Shown here piece after piece: positions 1 to 8,291 of a stretch of 64,000 nucleotides of DNA. A program made the position numbers and the translations under genes. Position 1 is the stretch's first letter. Each line of letters starts with the position of its first letter. This stretch comes from Candidatus Sulfopaludibacter sp. SbA3 (GTDB lineage: Bacteria; Pseudomonadota; Alphaproteobacteria; Caulobacterales; Hyphomonadaceae): contig CAMDAC010000010.1 of the NCBI GenBank assembly GCA_945888325.1, forward strand, positions 1 to 64,000, given 5' to 3'. The notes beneath the pieces were generated by a model. It searched no databases. It was not told where the DNA came from and saw only the letters and a list, made by a program, of their open reading frames with translations.

Positions 1-372
1 GTGGGCGCGCCGGACAAGCTGTTCATCCAGGAAGGCCGCAAGGTGTTCCGCGAAGTGGTGCCGATGGTGGCCGAGATGATCGGCGAGCATATGGGCGAGC
101 TGGGCCTTGCGCCGGAAGGCCTGCGCCGGATGTGGCTGCACCAGGCGAATGCCAACATGAACCGGCTGATCTCGGCCAAGGTGCTCGGCCGCGACGCGAC
201 CGAGGATGACAGCCCGACGGTGCTGGACACGTATGCCAACACCTCGTCGGCCGGATCGATCATCGCCTTCCACAAGCATTCGGGCGACTTCAAGCCCGGC
301 GAGCGCGGGCTGATCTGCTCGTTCGGCGCAGGCTACTCGGCGGGCACGGTGTTTGTCGAGCGGGCCGGGTGA
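1..372 (+). CDS. 3-oxoacyl-ACP synthase III family protein, C-terminal part (cut by window edge)
   Basis: This is the last ~123 residues of a ketoacyl synthase III (FabH-type) thiolase-fold enzyme; the N-terminal half and active-site Cys lie upstream of the window. The visible part carries the family's two other catalytic residues: His47 of the fragment in WLHQANANM and Asn80 in YANTSSAGS. The glycine-rich end (SFGAGYSAGTVF) also fits. Such enzymes condense acyl-CoA or acyl-ACP with malonyl-ACP in the cytoplasm. Which subfamily it is (fatty-acid initiation or secondary acyl condensation) cannot be told from the fragment. The stop overlaps the next start (GTGA). Confidence 0.85.
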   Translation: MGAPDKLFIQEGRKVFREVVPMVAEMIGEHMGELGLAPEGLRRMWLHQANANMNRLISAKVLGRDATEDDSPTVLDTYANTSSAGSIIAFHKHSGDFKPGERGLICSFGAGYSAGTVFVERAG

Positions 373-2255
373 TACGGCGGGCGGCCTTCTGGGCGGCTTT
401 CGGGCTTGCCGGATTGGCTGCGTGCGGGGGGCCGAAAGACGTAACGCCTGCAGAGCCCCCGCCGCGCCCGGCGGACGCGGTGCCGGCCCCGCCGATCGTG
501 CTGGACCAGTTCGGCTACCGGCCCGATGACCCGAAGATCGTCCGTATACGCCAGCCGGTGACCGGCTTCGATACCGCCTGGGCGTCGCAGCCGCGCATGA
601 CCTATTATGTGCGGGATGCCCGGACCGAGGAGCCGGTGCGCACCTTCACGCTGAACGCAGACCTTGAGGCGCCGGTGGACGCGCTGTCAGGCGATCATGT
701 CTGGTCGCTGGACATCTCGCGGGTGCAGGCGCCAGGCGAGTATGTGGTGACGTCCGGTGACGGGGCGCAGGTGTCGGCGTCGTTCAGCGTGGACGAGGAC
801 GTCTACAAGCCGCTGATGCGCGAGGCGTTCCGGACCTTCTATTACCAGCGTGCAGGCTTTGCGAAATCGGCGCCGCAGGCGGGTGCGGGCTGGACCGACG
901 CGGCGAGCCATCTGGGGCCCGGACAGGACGGCGAGGCGCGGCTCTATTCGGCGCCGGAAGACGCCTCGACGGCGCGCGACCTGCGCGGCGGGTGGTACGA
1001 TGCCGGAGATTATAATCAGTACACGAACTGGACGGCGGACGAGTGCCGGACGCTGCTGATCTCCTATACCGAGAACCCGGACGCCTGGGGCGATGATTTC
1101 GGCATTCCCGAAAGCGGCAATGGCGTGCCGGACGTGCTGGATGAAGCGAAATGGGGCCTCGACTGGCTGCTGCGGATGCAGGGCAAGGACGGCTCGGTGC
1201 TGTCGGTGCTCGGGCGCGATTCGGCCAGTCCGCCGTCTGCCGCGAAAGGGCCGAGCCGGTATGGCCCGGCGAGCACGTCCGCGACGCTGTCGGCGGCGGG
1301 GACGTTTGCCTTCGCCGCGCTGGTGTTCCGCGACAGCCCGGCGGCGGGGCATGCCGCGTATGCCGAACGCCTCGAGGCGGCCGCGCTCGCCGCCTGGCGC
1401 TGGGCCGAGGCCAATCCGGCGGCGATGTTCTACAACAATGACAAACGGTCCGGTTCGGAAGGCCTCGGCGCCGGGCAGCAGGAAGTCGAGCCCGAATATC
1501 TCAACGGCAAGCGCTATGCGGCGGCGGTCTACCTCTCCGTGCTGACCGGGGACGAGGCGTTCTTGCCGGTGATGGATGCGGCCTTTGCGGAAACGGCGAT
1601 GTCGCGCAGCGGCCTGGTGGACGCCTATCGCTACGAGGTTCAGGACGCGGCGCTGTTCGTTGCGCGCCAGGAAGGCTCGCCGCCGGAGCTGCGCGCCTAC
1701 CTCGCGGAAATCTATACCGCGCGGCTGTCGCCGGAACGGGCGCCGGGATATGGCGTGCCGGTCGATGTGCTGCACTGGGGCAGCAATGGCGTGATGTCGA
1801 CGACGGGGGCGTTGTATCTGGAGGCCGGGCGGCTGTCGGCCGATGCTGGCCTCGCCGCGCCCTATGCGGCGCGGGCGCTGGACTACCTGCACTATCTCCA
1901 CGGCGCCAATCCGATGGGCATGGCGTACCTCACCAACATGGGCGCGTTCGGGGCGGACTCTTCCGTCGGCGCCTACTACCGCACCTGGCGGGCAGACGTG
2001 CCGATTCCCGGCTTTGTCGTGGGCGGGCCGAACCCGGAATATGACTGGGATGCCTGCTGCCCGGAGAGTTGCGGGAACGAGACGCTGAATGCCGCCTGCC
2101 TCGGCGAGCGGCTGTCGCCGCCCTATGGGCAGCCGCCGCTGAAATCGTATCGCGAGTTCGGCGACGGGTGGCCGCTCAATTCCTGGCAGGTCTCGGAGAA
2201 TTCCAACGGATACCAGGCCGCGTACCTGCGGCTGCTGGCGAACTTCGTGGAATAG
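369..2255 (+). CDS. Glycoside hydrolase family 9 glucanase, lipoprotein
   Basis: The 628-residue product is a GH9 enzyme, a family of endo- and exo-acting beta-glucanases (cellulases). It begins with a lipoprotein signal ending in LAACGG (Cys19) and a Pro-rich linker. An N-terminal Ig-like cellulase domain follows (VLDQFGYRPDD, residues 45-54), then the alpha/alpha barrel. The GH9 catalytic base pair is visible as Asp211 and Asp214 in GGWYDAGDYNQY. The C-terminal signature HGANPMG is at 511-517, and the acid Glu610 lies in WQVSENSNGYQAAYL. The usual HHR segment is altered to AYYR. Translation starts at a GTG that overlaps the preceding stop. A cell-surface enzyme for beta-glucan or oligosaccharide is likely; the exact substrate is not readable. 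Confidence 0.88.
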   Translation: MIRRAAFWAAFGLAGLAACGGPKDVTPAEPPPRPADAVPAPPIVLDQFGYRPDDPKIVRIRQPVTGFDTAWASQPRMTYYVRDARTEEPVRTFTLNADLEAPVDALSGDHVWSLDISRVQAPGEYVVTSGDGAQVSASFSVDEDVYKPLMREAFRTFYYQRAGFAKSAPQAGAGWTDAASHLGPGQDGEARLYSAPEDASTARDLRGGWYDAGDYNQYTNWTADECRTLLISYTENPDAWGDDFGIPESGNGVPDVLDEAKWGLDWLLRMQGKDGSVLSVLGRDSASPPSAAKGPSRYGPASTSATLSAAGTFAFAALVFRDSPAAGHAAYAERLEAAALAAWRWAEANPAAMFYNNDKRSGSEGLGAGQQEVEPEYLNGKRYAAAVYLSVLTGDEAFLPVMDAAFAETAMSRSGLVDAYRYEVQDAALFVARQEGSPPELRAYLAEIYTARLSPERAPGYGVPVDVLHWGSNGVMSTTGALYLEAGRLSADAGLAAPYAARALDYLHYLHGANPMGMAYLTNMGAFGADSSVGAYYRTWRADVPIPGFVVGGPNPEYDWDACCPESCGNETLNAACLGERLSPPYGQPPLKSYREFGDGWPLNSWQVSENSNGYQAAYLRLLANFVE

Positions 2256-2258
2256 GCC

Positions 2259-2408
2259 CTACTCTTCGAAGTCTTCGGTGAACATGTCGCCCCAAAGGGC
2301 GCGGCGGCTGGCGCGGACAGCCTCGACCACCACCACGAGCGTGCCGCAGGCGAGCATCATGACTGCAAAGCCCTGGCCGGTCAGGAAGTTGGTCAGGGCG
2401 TCAATCAT
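2259..2408 (-). CDS. Small single-pass membrane protein (49 aa), unknown function
   Basis: A 49-codon reading frame on the minus strand runs ATG to TAG between the GH9 gene and the HD gene. It has strongly GC-ending codons typical of real genes in this window. The peptide has a short N-terminus, one hydrophobic segment at about residues 13-29 (ending TLVVVV), a basic stretch (VRASRR, residues 31-36) and an acidic end (TEDFEE). An N-out/C-in anchor is predicted from the positive charges. AGAGG lies about 11 nt before the ATG. It is tail-to-tail with the GH9 gene, 3 nt apart. I do not recognise a family. A spurious ORF is possible, but codon use and topology argue for a gene. Confidence 0.5.
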   Translation of the reverse strand: MIDALTNFLTGQGFAVMMLACGTLVVVVEAVRASRRALWGDMFTEDFEE

Positions 2409-2549
2409 GGGCGTCGGGCCTCTCGTGGTTTCTGGGAACCGTTATGCGCGACAGGCCTTAATGCGGCATTGGGGAATGGTGCCTGCAAGGGGGCGAGAGT
2501 GTAACCGGATCGCCGTGGTTTCTTTACCCGGGCTACCAATCCCTTAAGG

Positions 2550-3200
2550 ATGCCCGGATGGAGACCCGCCTTGAAGCGATCTGTTAAGCCGCCCCCCGCG
2601 CCGCCGCGTGTCTGGCAACGCATGCTGTCCGGCCGGAGGCTGGACCTCGCGCATCCGTCGCCGATGGATATCGAGATCGAGGATATTGCGCACGGCCTCG
2701 CCCGGGTGGCGCGCTGGAACGGGCAGACGCGCGGGGAGCATGCCTTCTCGGTGGCCGAGCATTCGGTGCTGGTGGAGAGGCTGGTGCGCCGGCTCGAGCC
2801 GGGGCTGGGCCCGCAGGACTGGATGACGGCGCTGCTGCATGACAGCCCGGAATACGTGATCGGGGACATGATCTCGCCGTTCAAGGCGATCCTCGGGGAG
2901 AGTTACAAGGGCGTCGAGGCGCGGCTGCAGGAGGCGGTGCATATCCGGTTCGGCCTGAAGGCGGTGACGCCGGCGGGGCTGAAGAAGGTGATCAAGCGGG
3001 CGGACAATATCTGCGCCTGGTTCGAGGCGGTGCAGCTGGCGGGATTTTCGGAGGCGGAATCGGACGGGTTTTTCGGCAGGCCGCCGGAGGGCCTGAAGGT
3101 GACGCTCGCGCCGCTGCCGCCGACCGAGGCGCAGGCGGCGTTCCTGGCGCGCTTCGGCGAGGTCCAGGCGGCAATGCTGCGGCAGGAGACGATGCGATGA
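2550..3200 (+). CDS. HD-domain phosphohydrolase
   Basis: The product (up to 216 residues) is a small HD-superfamily metal-dependent phosphohydrolase of the YfbR-like group. The pattern is EHAFSVAEHSVL, then LLHDSPEYVIGDM with the HD pair, then DISPFK-type helices around ISPFKAILGESY. The substrate may be a nucleotide, by family. The start is uncertain. The ATG at 2550 has its purine tract directly against it, while a TTG at 2571 (residue 8) has GGAG 7-8 nt upstream and may be the true start. Its stop overlaps the next gene's ATG by 4 nt (ATGA), so the two are translationally coupled and probably functionally linked. Confidence 0.75.
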   Translation: MPGWRPALKRSVKPPPAPPRVWQRMLSGRRLDLAHPSPMDIEIEDIAHGLARVARWNGQTRGEHAFSVAEHSVLVERLVRRLEPGLGPQDWMTALLHDSPEYVIGDMISPFKAILGESYKGVEARLQEAVHIRFGLKAVTPAGLKKVIKRADNICAWFEAVQLAGFSEAESDGFFGRPPEGLKVTLAPLPPTEAQAAFLARFGEVQAAMLRQETMR

Positions 3201-4144
3201 GCGCGCCGCGCCTGCTGATCGGACTGTCGGCCGTGATGGTGGCCCTTAAGGACGGCGAGCCGAATGTGCTGGTGACGCGGCGCGCGCGCGGCGAGGACGC
3301 CCTGCCCTTCGGACCGTTCGACCCGGCCAACCACCGGACGTTCGACCTGTCGCTGCGCGGCTGGGTGCGCGAGCAGACGGGTTTCGAGATCGGCTATGTC
3401 GAGCAGCTCTACACCTTCGGCGACAAGGACCGCGAGACGCCGGAAGCGAGGCTGATCGACGCCAATGCCGAGTCGCGGGTGATCTCGGTCGGCTACCTCG
3501 CGCTCACGCCGGAGGCGCGGCCGGCGGGGGCCTCGTTCGAGGCGCGCTGGCAGGACTGGTATCATTATTTTCCGTGGGAGGATCACCGGCTGCGCCGCCC
3601 GCCGATCATCGAGGCGGAGATCGAGCCACGCCTGAAGACCTGGGCGGCCGGCAACGAGCGCCGGCTGGGGCGGGCGCAGATTGCCTTCGCGCTGGACGGG
3701 GCGCGCTGGATGGAAGAGCGGGTGCTGGAGCGCTACGAGCTATTGTACGAAGCGGGGCTGGTGGCCGAGTGCACACGCGATGCGGGGCTGCCGGACTCGG
3801 GATTGCGGCTGGGTGGGACGATGGCCTCCGACCACCGGCGCATCCTGGCGACGGGCCTCTCGCGGCTGCGCAGCAAGATCAAGTATCGCCCGGTCGTGTT
3901 CGAGCTGATGCCGGACCGGTTCACGCTGTCGGCGCTGCAGCGCTCGGTCGAGGGCATCCTGGGCCTGCAGCTGCACACGCAGAATTTCCGCCGCGCGCTG
4001 GACAAGGCGGGACTGGTGGCGGGCACGGGGCAGATGGAGACCGGGACCGGCGGGCGCCCGGCGGAGCTGTTCACCTTCCGGCGCGATCCGGCGAGCAGCA
4101 TGTCGGCCCCGGGGCTGGCGACGCCGAGACGATCCGTGGACTGA
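3197..4144 (+). CDS. Nudix-like protein with C-terminal winged helix (NrtR-like regulator)
   Basis: This 315-residue protein has an N-terminal Nudix-fold region with a degenerate Nudix box: LSLRGWVREQTGF occurs where GX5EX7REUXEEXGU is expected, so the catalytic REXXEE glutamates are mostly lost. Its C-terminal domain (about residues 235-300, FELMPDRFTLSALQRSVEGI and RRALDKAGLV) matches the winged helix of NrtR-type NAD-metabolism repressors. The family logic is that a non-catalytic Nudix domain senses ADP-ribose or a related nucleotide. Coupling to the HD hydrolase suggests nucleotide or NAD homeostasis; this is inferred, since no nad gene is in the window. Confidence 0.62.
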   Translation: MSAPRLLIGLSAVMVALKDGEPNVLVTRRARGEDALPFGPFDPANHRTFDLSLRGWVREQTGFEIGYVEQLYTFGDKDRETPEARLIDANAESRVISVGYLALTPEARPAGASFEARWQDWYHYFPWEDHRLRRPPIIEAEIEPRLKTWAAGNERRLGRAQIAFALDGARWMEERVLERYELLYEAGLVAECTRDAGLPDSGLRLGGTMASDHRRILATGLSRLRSKIKYRPVVFELMPDRFTLSALQRSVEGILGLQLHTQNFRRALDKAGLVAGTGQMETGTGGRPAELFTFRRDPASSMSAPGLATPRRSVD

Positions 4145-4168
4145 GGGTTGTCCGGCAGCCCGGTGCGA

Positions 4169-4273
4169 CTCATCCTGAGCGTCCTTCGACCAGCTCAGGA
4201 TGAGCGTCGAAGGATGGGCCAAGCCGAGCCGACATCTCCCGTGGCCCATCCTTCGACTTCGCTCAGGATGAGC
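4169..4273. repeat. Composite palindromic intergenic repeat (REP-like)
   Basis: The gap between two convergent genes is filled by nested inverted repeats. CTCATCCTGAGC (4169-4180) pairs with GCTCAGGATGAG (4193-4204), and the latter recurs at 4261-4272. GTCGAAGGATGGGCC (4206-4220) is the exact reverse complement of 4243-4257. A related single unit occurs at 37507-37534, again between convergent genes. The element could work as a bidirectional transcription stop; there is no U-run. Confidence 0.75.
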
Positions 4274-4312
4274 TGCTTTGTTTGGCGGAGGAACTGAGCT
4301 TGGCCTTGTGGC

Positions 4313-5749
4313 TCAGGGGGCTGGCGATTCTCCGAGCGCCGGCATTTCGATGCCCTGCGGCTCGCCGACGATGATGAACGAGTAACGCGCCGGGTCGAGG
4401 TAGCTCTTGGCGACGCGGTTGACGTCTTCGAGGGTGACCGCTTCGATCAGCTTGTTGCGGCGGTCGAAATAGTCGACGCCGAGATTCTCCTGGCGCACGG
4501 TCATCATCTGGCCGGCGATCTTGGCGTTGGAATCGAAGCCGAGCGGATAGGAGCCGACGAGATAGGCTTTCGCGTCGGCCAGTTCGGCCTCGGTGACGCC
4601 GCTGGCGACGAAGGCTTTCATCTCGTCCTTGATGCCGGTGATGAATTCGCCCGCGCTCTCGTTCTTGGTCTGGCCGCCGCCGGACCAGGTGAGCAACGAG
4701 GGGTTTGGATCGAGGCTGGTGGAGACGCCGTAGGTGAGGCCCTTGGCGACACGCAGGGTTTTCATCAGGCGGCTTTCGAAGCCGCCGCCGCCGACGGTGT
4801 AGTTGAGCACGAAGGCCGGGAAGAAATCGGGGCTCGCGCGGTCAATGCCCGGGCCGATGAATCGCACGAGGCTTTGCGGCTGCGGCAGGTCGACGACGGC
4901 CTGGGCGACCGGGGCGCTGGCAAGGTCCACCGGGGGGACGGGCGCGACGGTGCTCGTTTCCGGCAGGCCGGCCGCGACCTGGTCGATCAGCGGCGCGAGC
5001 TCTTCCGGCGAGACGGCGCCAACGGCGGTGACGATCAGCCGGTCGCGGGTCATCAGTGTACGCATGTGTTCGCGGGCCTTGTCGGGCGTCAGGCTGGCGA
5101 GGCTTTCCGCGGTGGTTTCACGCGCGAACGGATGGTCCGGGTACAGAGATTGCGCAGTGGCGCGCCAGGCGAGATAGTTGGGGTTTGTCTCGCGCGTCTG
5201 CAGGCCGACTTCTTCCTCGCGCAGGAAGCGCTCGAACGGGCCCTGGTCGAAACGCGGGGCAGCGAAGGCGGTGGCGACGAGTGCCATCGCGGCGGGGGCG
5301 TTGTCGGTCAGCGAGGAGACCGAGCAGCTGGTCCACTCGGCGCCGGCCGTGCAGCTGAAGCTCATGTTGAGGTCTTCCATGGCCGTCTGGAAGCCGAGCG
5401 AATCGAGATCGCCAGCGCCTTCGTTCATGTTGTAGGTGACCAGTTCGCTGAGGCCTTCGGCGCCGGCGGGATCGGACGCGGAGCCGGCCTTCCAGGCCAT
5501 CTGCACGGCGACGATCGGGATCGACGGTTCGGAGACGAGCCAGACCGAGACGCCGCCGGGCGTGACGAATTGCTGGATCTCGGCGAACTCGCCGTCATGG
5601 ACGGTGACCGCCAGCGCAGGCTTTGCGGTCTCGGCCAGGGTTTCGGCGGCGGGCGCTTCCGGCGCGACGTGGAACCAGGCGGAAATCGTTGAGCAGCCGG
5701 CGAGCGCGGAGAGGGCGGCGGAGGCGAGGAGGAATTGGGTCGTCCGCAT
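4313..5749 (-). CDS. M16-family peptidase homologue, non-catalytic subunit, lipoprotein
   Basis: A 478-residue M16 (insulinase-family) protein with a lipoprotein signal (MRTTQFLLASAALSALAGC, Cys19). The zinc-binding HXXEH is missing: the equivalent region reads AEGLSELVTYNMNEGAG. The C-terminal half keeps the M16 glycine-rich region (YTVGGGGFESRLMKTLR) and KGLTYGV. It follows the HXXEH-containing M16 gene by 1 nt, which is the usual layout for a catalytic/structural M16 pair in the periplasm. An in-frame extension further upstream would run into the partner gene; I chose the ATG at 5747-5749 because it starts the lipoprotein signal. Confidence 0.88.
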   Translation of the reverse strand: MRTTQFLLASAALSALAGCSTISAWFHVAPEAPAAETLAETAKPALAVTVHDGEFAEIQQFVTPGGVSVWLVSEPSIPIVAVQMAWKAGSASDPAGAEGLSELVTYNMNEGAGDLDSLGFQTAMEDLNMSFSCTAGAEWTSCSVSSLTDNAPAAMALVATAFAAPRFDQGPFERFLREEEVGLQTRETNPNYLAWRATAQSLYPDHPFARETTAESLASLTPDKAREHMRTLMTRDRLIVTAVGAVSPEELAPLIDQVAAGLPETSTVAPVPPVDLASAPVAQAVVDLPQPQSLVRFIGPGIDRASPDFFPAFVLNYTVGGGGFESRLMKTLRVAKGLTYGVSTSLDPNPSLLTWSGGGQTKNESAGEFITGIKDEMKAFVASGVTEAELADAKAYLVGSYPLGFDSNAKIAGQMMTVRQENLGVDYFDRRNKLIEAVTLEDVNRVAKSYLDPARYSFIIVGEPQGIEMPALGESPAP

Positions 5750-5750
5750 C

Positions 5751-7100
5751 TCAGAGGTCTCCTTCGGCGGGCAGGAGGTGGGCTTCGATATAGTGTTTCT
5801 CGGAGCCGAAGACGGCGCGCACGGCGGCGATCGCCTGCTCCGGCGTGACGGCGCGGACGGTGTCCGGATAGGCGAGGATTTCCTCGACCGTGCCGCCGAT
5901 CGCGAGCCAGCCGCCGAACGCGTTGGCCATGCCGGACTGGCTGTCGCGGGCGTAGATGGCATCGGCCGCGAGCTTGTTACGGGCACGGACGACTTCAGCT
6001 TCGGTGAAGCCTTCGGCGAGCACCTTCTCGACTTCGGCCATCAGCGCGGTCTCGAGCGCGCCCAGCTCCACGCCGGGCGCGGGGCTGGCGGAGAGGACGG
6101 CCGGGCCTTCGTCGTGCAGCGTTGTCCAGGCATAGGCATTGGCGGAGATGGCGAGTTGCTGCTGCTCGACCAGCGACTGGTAGAGCCGGCTGGTCATGCC
6201 GCCGCCGAGGATTTCGAGGCCGACGTCGAGCGCGATCGCGCCAGCGGGCTGACGGCGCTGCGAGAAGCCGTTGTAATAGCGGCTCCAGTTGGGCTGGCGC
6301 ACTTTCGGATCTTCGTGCGTCATCAGCTGCGTTTCGGCGAGCGGCGTGACGGGCTGCCACTTGCGCTCTGCTGTGACAGTGCCGGTCGGCGTGATGACGC
6401 CGTAGTGCTGCTCGGCGAGCGTGCGCACTTCCTCAGGCGTCACATCGCCGGCGACGACGAGGATGGCGTTCTCGGGGCTGTAGTATTGCTGGTAGAAATC
6501 GAGGCCGTCCTGCGGGGTGAGCGCGGCGACTTCCTCCATCTTGCCGATGACGGTGATCTCGTAGGGGTGGCCCTTCCAGAATTCGGAGAGGACCTTTTCC
6601 TGCAGGATGACGCCGGGATTGTTGTCGATGCGCTGGCGGCGTTCTTCCTTCACGACATCCCGCTCGGAGATGAACGGGCCCTTGGGCTCGTCGTTGATGA
6701 TGAGGTTCACCATCCGCTCGGCTTCCAGTTCCATCATCTTGCCGAGCTGGGGCTTGGCCACACGCTCGTAATAGGCGGTGTAGTCCCAGCTGGTGAAGGC
6801 GTTGAGCTGGCCGCCCGAACGCTGGACGATGGAGGTGAACTCCTCCGGGCCGATATTCTTCGTCTGTTTGAACATCACGTGTTCGAACAGGTGGGCGATG
6901 CCGGACTTGCCGGGCGCCTCATCGACGGCGCCGACTTTGTACCAGACCATGTGGGTGACGACCGGGGCGCGGTGATCCGGGATCACGACGACGTCCATGC
7001 CATTGTCCAGCGTGAAGGTGGAGGGCGCCCAGGCGGCCTCCTCGGCGAAGGCAGGCAAGGCAAGCAGGGCGAAAAGCCCGGCAGCGAGACTCCGTTTCAT
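5751..7100 (-). CDS. M16-family zinc metallopeptidase, catalytic subunit, exported
   Basis: The 449-residue product starts with a Sec signal peptide (MKRSLAAGLFALLALPAFA) and the M16 core. The active site is visible as HLFEH (His70, Glu73, His74), with the third zinc ligand expected about 77 residues later in VVKEERRQ (about Glu152). The M16 C-terminal lobe includes GGGMTSRLYQSLVE. M16 pairs of this type degrade peptides or signal-peptide remnants in the periplasm. The location directly after lspA and the BamF-type gene is a conserved alphaproteobacterial arrangement. Gap to the upstream gene is 42 nt; the non-catalytic partner follows at 1 nt. Confidence 0.92.
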   Translation of the reverse strand: MKRSLAAGLFALLALPAFAEEAAWAPSTFTLDNGMDVVVIPDHRAPVVTHMVWYKVGAVDEAPGKSGIAHLFEHVMFKQTKNIGPEEFTSIVQRSGGQLNAFTSWDYTAYYERVAKPQLGKMMELEAERMVNLIINDEPKGPFISERDVVKEERRQRIDNNPGVILQEKVLSEFWKGHPYEITVIGKMEEVAALTPQDGLDFYQQYYSPENAILVVAGDVTPEEVRTLAEQHYGVITPTGTVTAERKWQPVTPLAETQLMTHEDPKVRQPNWSRYYNGFSQRRQPAGAIALDVGLEILGGGMTSRLYQSLVEQQQLAISANAYAWTTLHDEGPAVLSASPAPGVELGALETALMAEVEKVLAEGFTEAEVVRARNKLAADAIYARDSQSGMANAFGGWLAIGGTVEEILAYPDTVRAVTPEQAIAAVRAVFGSEKHYIEAHLLPAEGDL

Positions 7101-7142
7101 GGGCGTCCTCCGTTTTTGTACTGGCAGTGATCTAGGCGGAAA

Positions 7143-7643
7143 TCAGGTTCCGGGAAGACGCAGGCGCGGGCCGCCATCCTTGCGCTCGATGGTGACCGGC
7201 TGGTCACCCGTCGCATTGTCGGTGGCGGCGGAGGCGGCGTCTTCCGGCTTGTCCTTGCGCCAGAAGAAGACGCGGTCGGTGATGCTTGTGGATTTGCGGA
7301 TCGCGCGGGCTTCCTCGTAATCGACCTGCGCGCGGATGGCGGCGTTGGCGGCGTTGGCGCCGGCGGCGGCGACGAGGGCTTTCTCGGAGGCGCTGGCGTT
7401 GACGCCCATCGTGGTGCCGAAGGCGGTGGTGATCGATGTGGTGGCGGCGTCGACTTCAGCGGGGGTCGTGGTGCCGGCGGCTGGCGGGCGCAGGCTGTAT
7501 TCCGGCGGGACGCTGAGCGGGGCCTTGGTGACGACGCGGAACTCGTTGGGGGTGCTGCCCCCGTTGCTGCCGCCGTTCGAGGAGCAGGCCGTGGTGGCGG
7601 CAAGGGCCGCGCCAGCAGCGAGGATCAGGAGGGATTTCTTCAT
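7143..7643 (-). CDS. bamF: DUF3035 / BamF-type outer-membrane lipoprotein
   Basis: A 166-residue lipoprotein (lipobox TTACSS, Cys20) with the diagnostic N-terminal motif NEFRVVTKAPLSVPPEYSL at residues 33-51. This is the DUF3035 family, identified as BamF, an alphaproteobacterial accessory lipoprotein of the beta-barrel assembly machine whose motif resembles the N-terminus of BamC. The rest is low-complexity Ala-rich sequence with a predicted helix around EKALVAAAGANAANAAI and a short C-terminal tail. It sits between lspA, whose product processes lipoproteins, and the M16 pair. The name is family knowledge; the motif is what I see. Confidence 0.75.
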   Translation of the reverse strand: MKKSLLILAAGAALAATTACSSNGGSNGGSTPNEFRVVTKAPLSVPPEYSLRPPAAGTTTPAEVDAATTSITTAFGTTMGVNASASEKALVAAAGANAANAAIRAQVDYEEARAIRKSTSITDRVFFWRKDKPEDAASAATDNATGDQPVTIERKDGGPRLRLPGT

Positions 7644-7682
7644 GGCGGGGCGGGTCCGTTTCTGAGGGGCTGAAGCCCGGGG

Positions 7683-8201
7683 TTACGAGGTGCTAGCCGG
7701 TTTTGGCCGCGAAAGTAAGAACTGGTCGACAAACAGGAGCACGGCGCCAACGCTGATTGCGGCGTCGGCGACATTGAAGACCCAGGGGAAATACAGGCCG
7801 TTGGCATCGATGAAATCGACCACGGCGCCGAAGCGGACCCGGTCGATCAGGTTGCCGAAGGCGCCGCCGATCACAAGCGCGAGAGCGAGTTTCAGCCAGC
7901 GGCCTTCAGCCCGGGTGAGCCAGACGAGGAAGCCGATGGCGATGGCCAGCATGATGGCGGCGAGGATCCAGCGGCCGATACCGTCCGACTGAAACAGGCC
8001 GTAGCTCATGCCGCGGTTCCACAGCATCGTGAAATCGAGGGGGCCGGGCAGCACGATCCGGCCGCAGGGCTCCATCCGGTCGAGGCAGCCGAGCGCGTTG
8101 AATCGCGGCTCCTCGAGCACAAGCCACTTGGTCCACTGATCCAGCAACACCACGACGGGCACCAGGAAGAATGGCCAAACATAAGATGACGCCAGTTTCA
8201 T
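7683..8201 (-). CDS. lspA: Lipoprotein signal peptidase (signal peptidase II)
   Basis: The 172-residue inner-membrane aspartyl protease cleaves prolipoprotein signal peptides after diacylglyceryl transfer. Family landmarks are DQWTKW near residue 21, NRGMSYGLF (62-70), GNLIDR (116-121), catalytic Asp129 in AVVDFID and catalytic Asp146 in FNVADAAIS. Four transmembrane helices are evident. Length is typical. It lies 90 nt downstream of ileS, and the gap carries a hairpin repeat. Many lipoproteins in this window (GH9, M16, BamF, cyclophilin, OXA) would be its substrates. Confidence 0.97.
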   Translation of the reverse strand: MKLASSYVWPFFLVPVVVLLDQWTKWLVLEEPRFNALGCLDRMEPCGRIVLPGPLDFTMLWNRGMSYGLFQSDGIGRWILAAIMLAIAIGFLVWLTRAEGRWLKLALALVIGGAFGNLIDRVRFGAVVDFIDANGLYFPWVFNVADAAISVGAVLLFVDQFLLSRPKPASTS

Positions 8202-8254
8202 GCGGCTGAGATTGCAGACCGCGCCGGGGGGATCAAGCGTTTGTGTGCACTTGG

Positions 8255-8281
8255 CCCCCCTCCCGCAAGCGGGAGAGGGGT
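8255..8281. repeat. GC-rich hairpin in the ileS-lspA gap
   Basis: CCCCTCCCGC (8257-8266) is followed by an AA loop and GCGGGAGAGGGG (8269-8280), giving a long stem with a small bulge. The same CCCTC/GAGGG hairpin style recurs at 45316-45338 in front of the zinc-ribbon gene, so this may be a dispersed hairpin repeat. It lacks a U-run on either strand. It may attenuate or stabilise the transcript between ileS and lspA. Confidence 0.6.
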
Positions 8282-8291
8282 TCCAGTGCTG

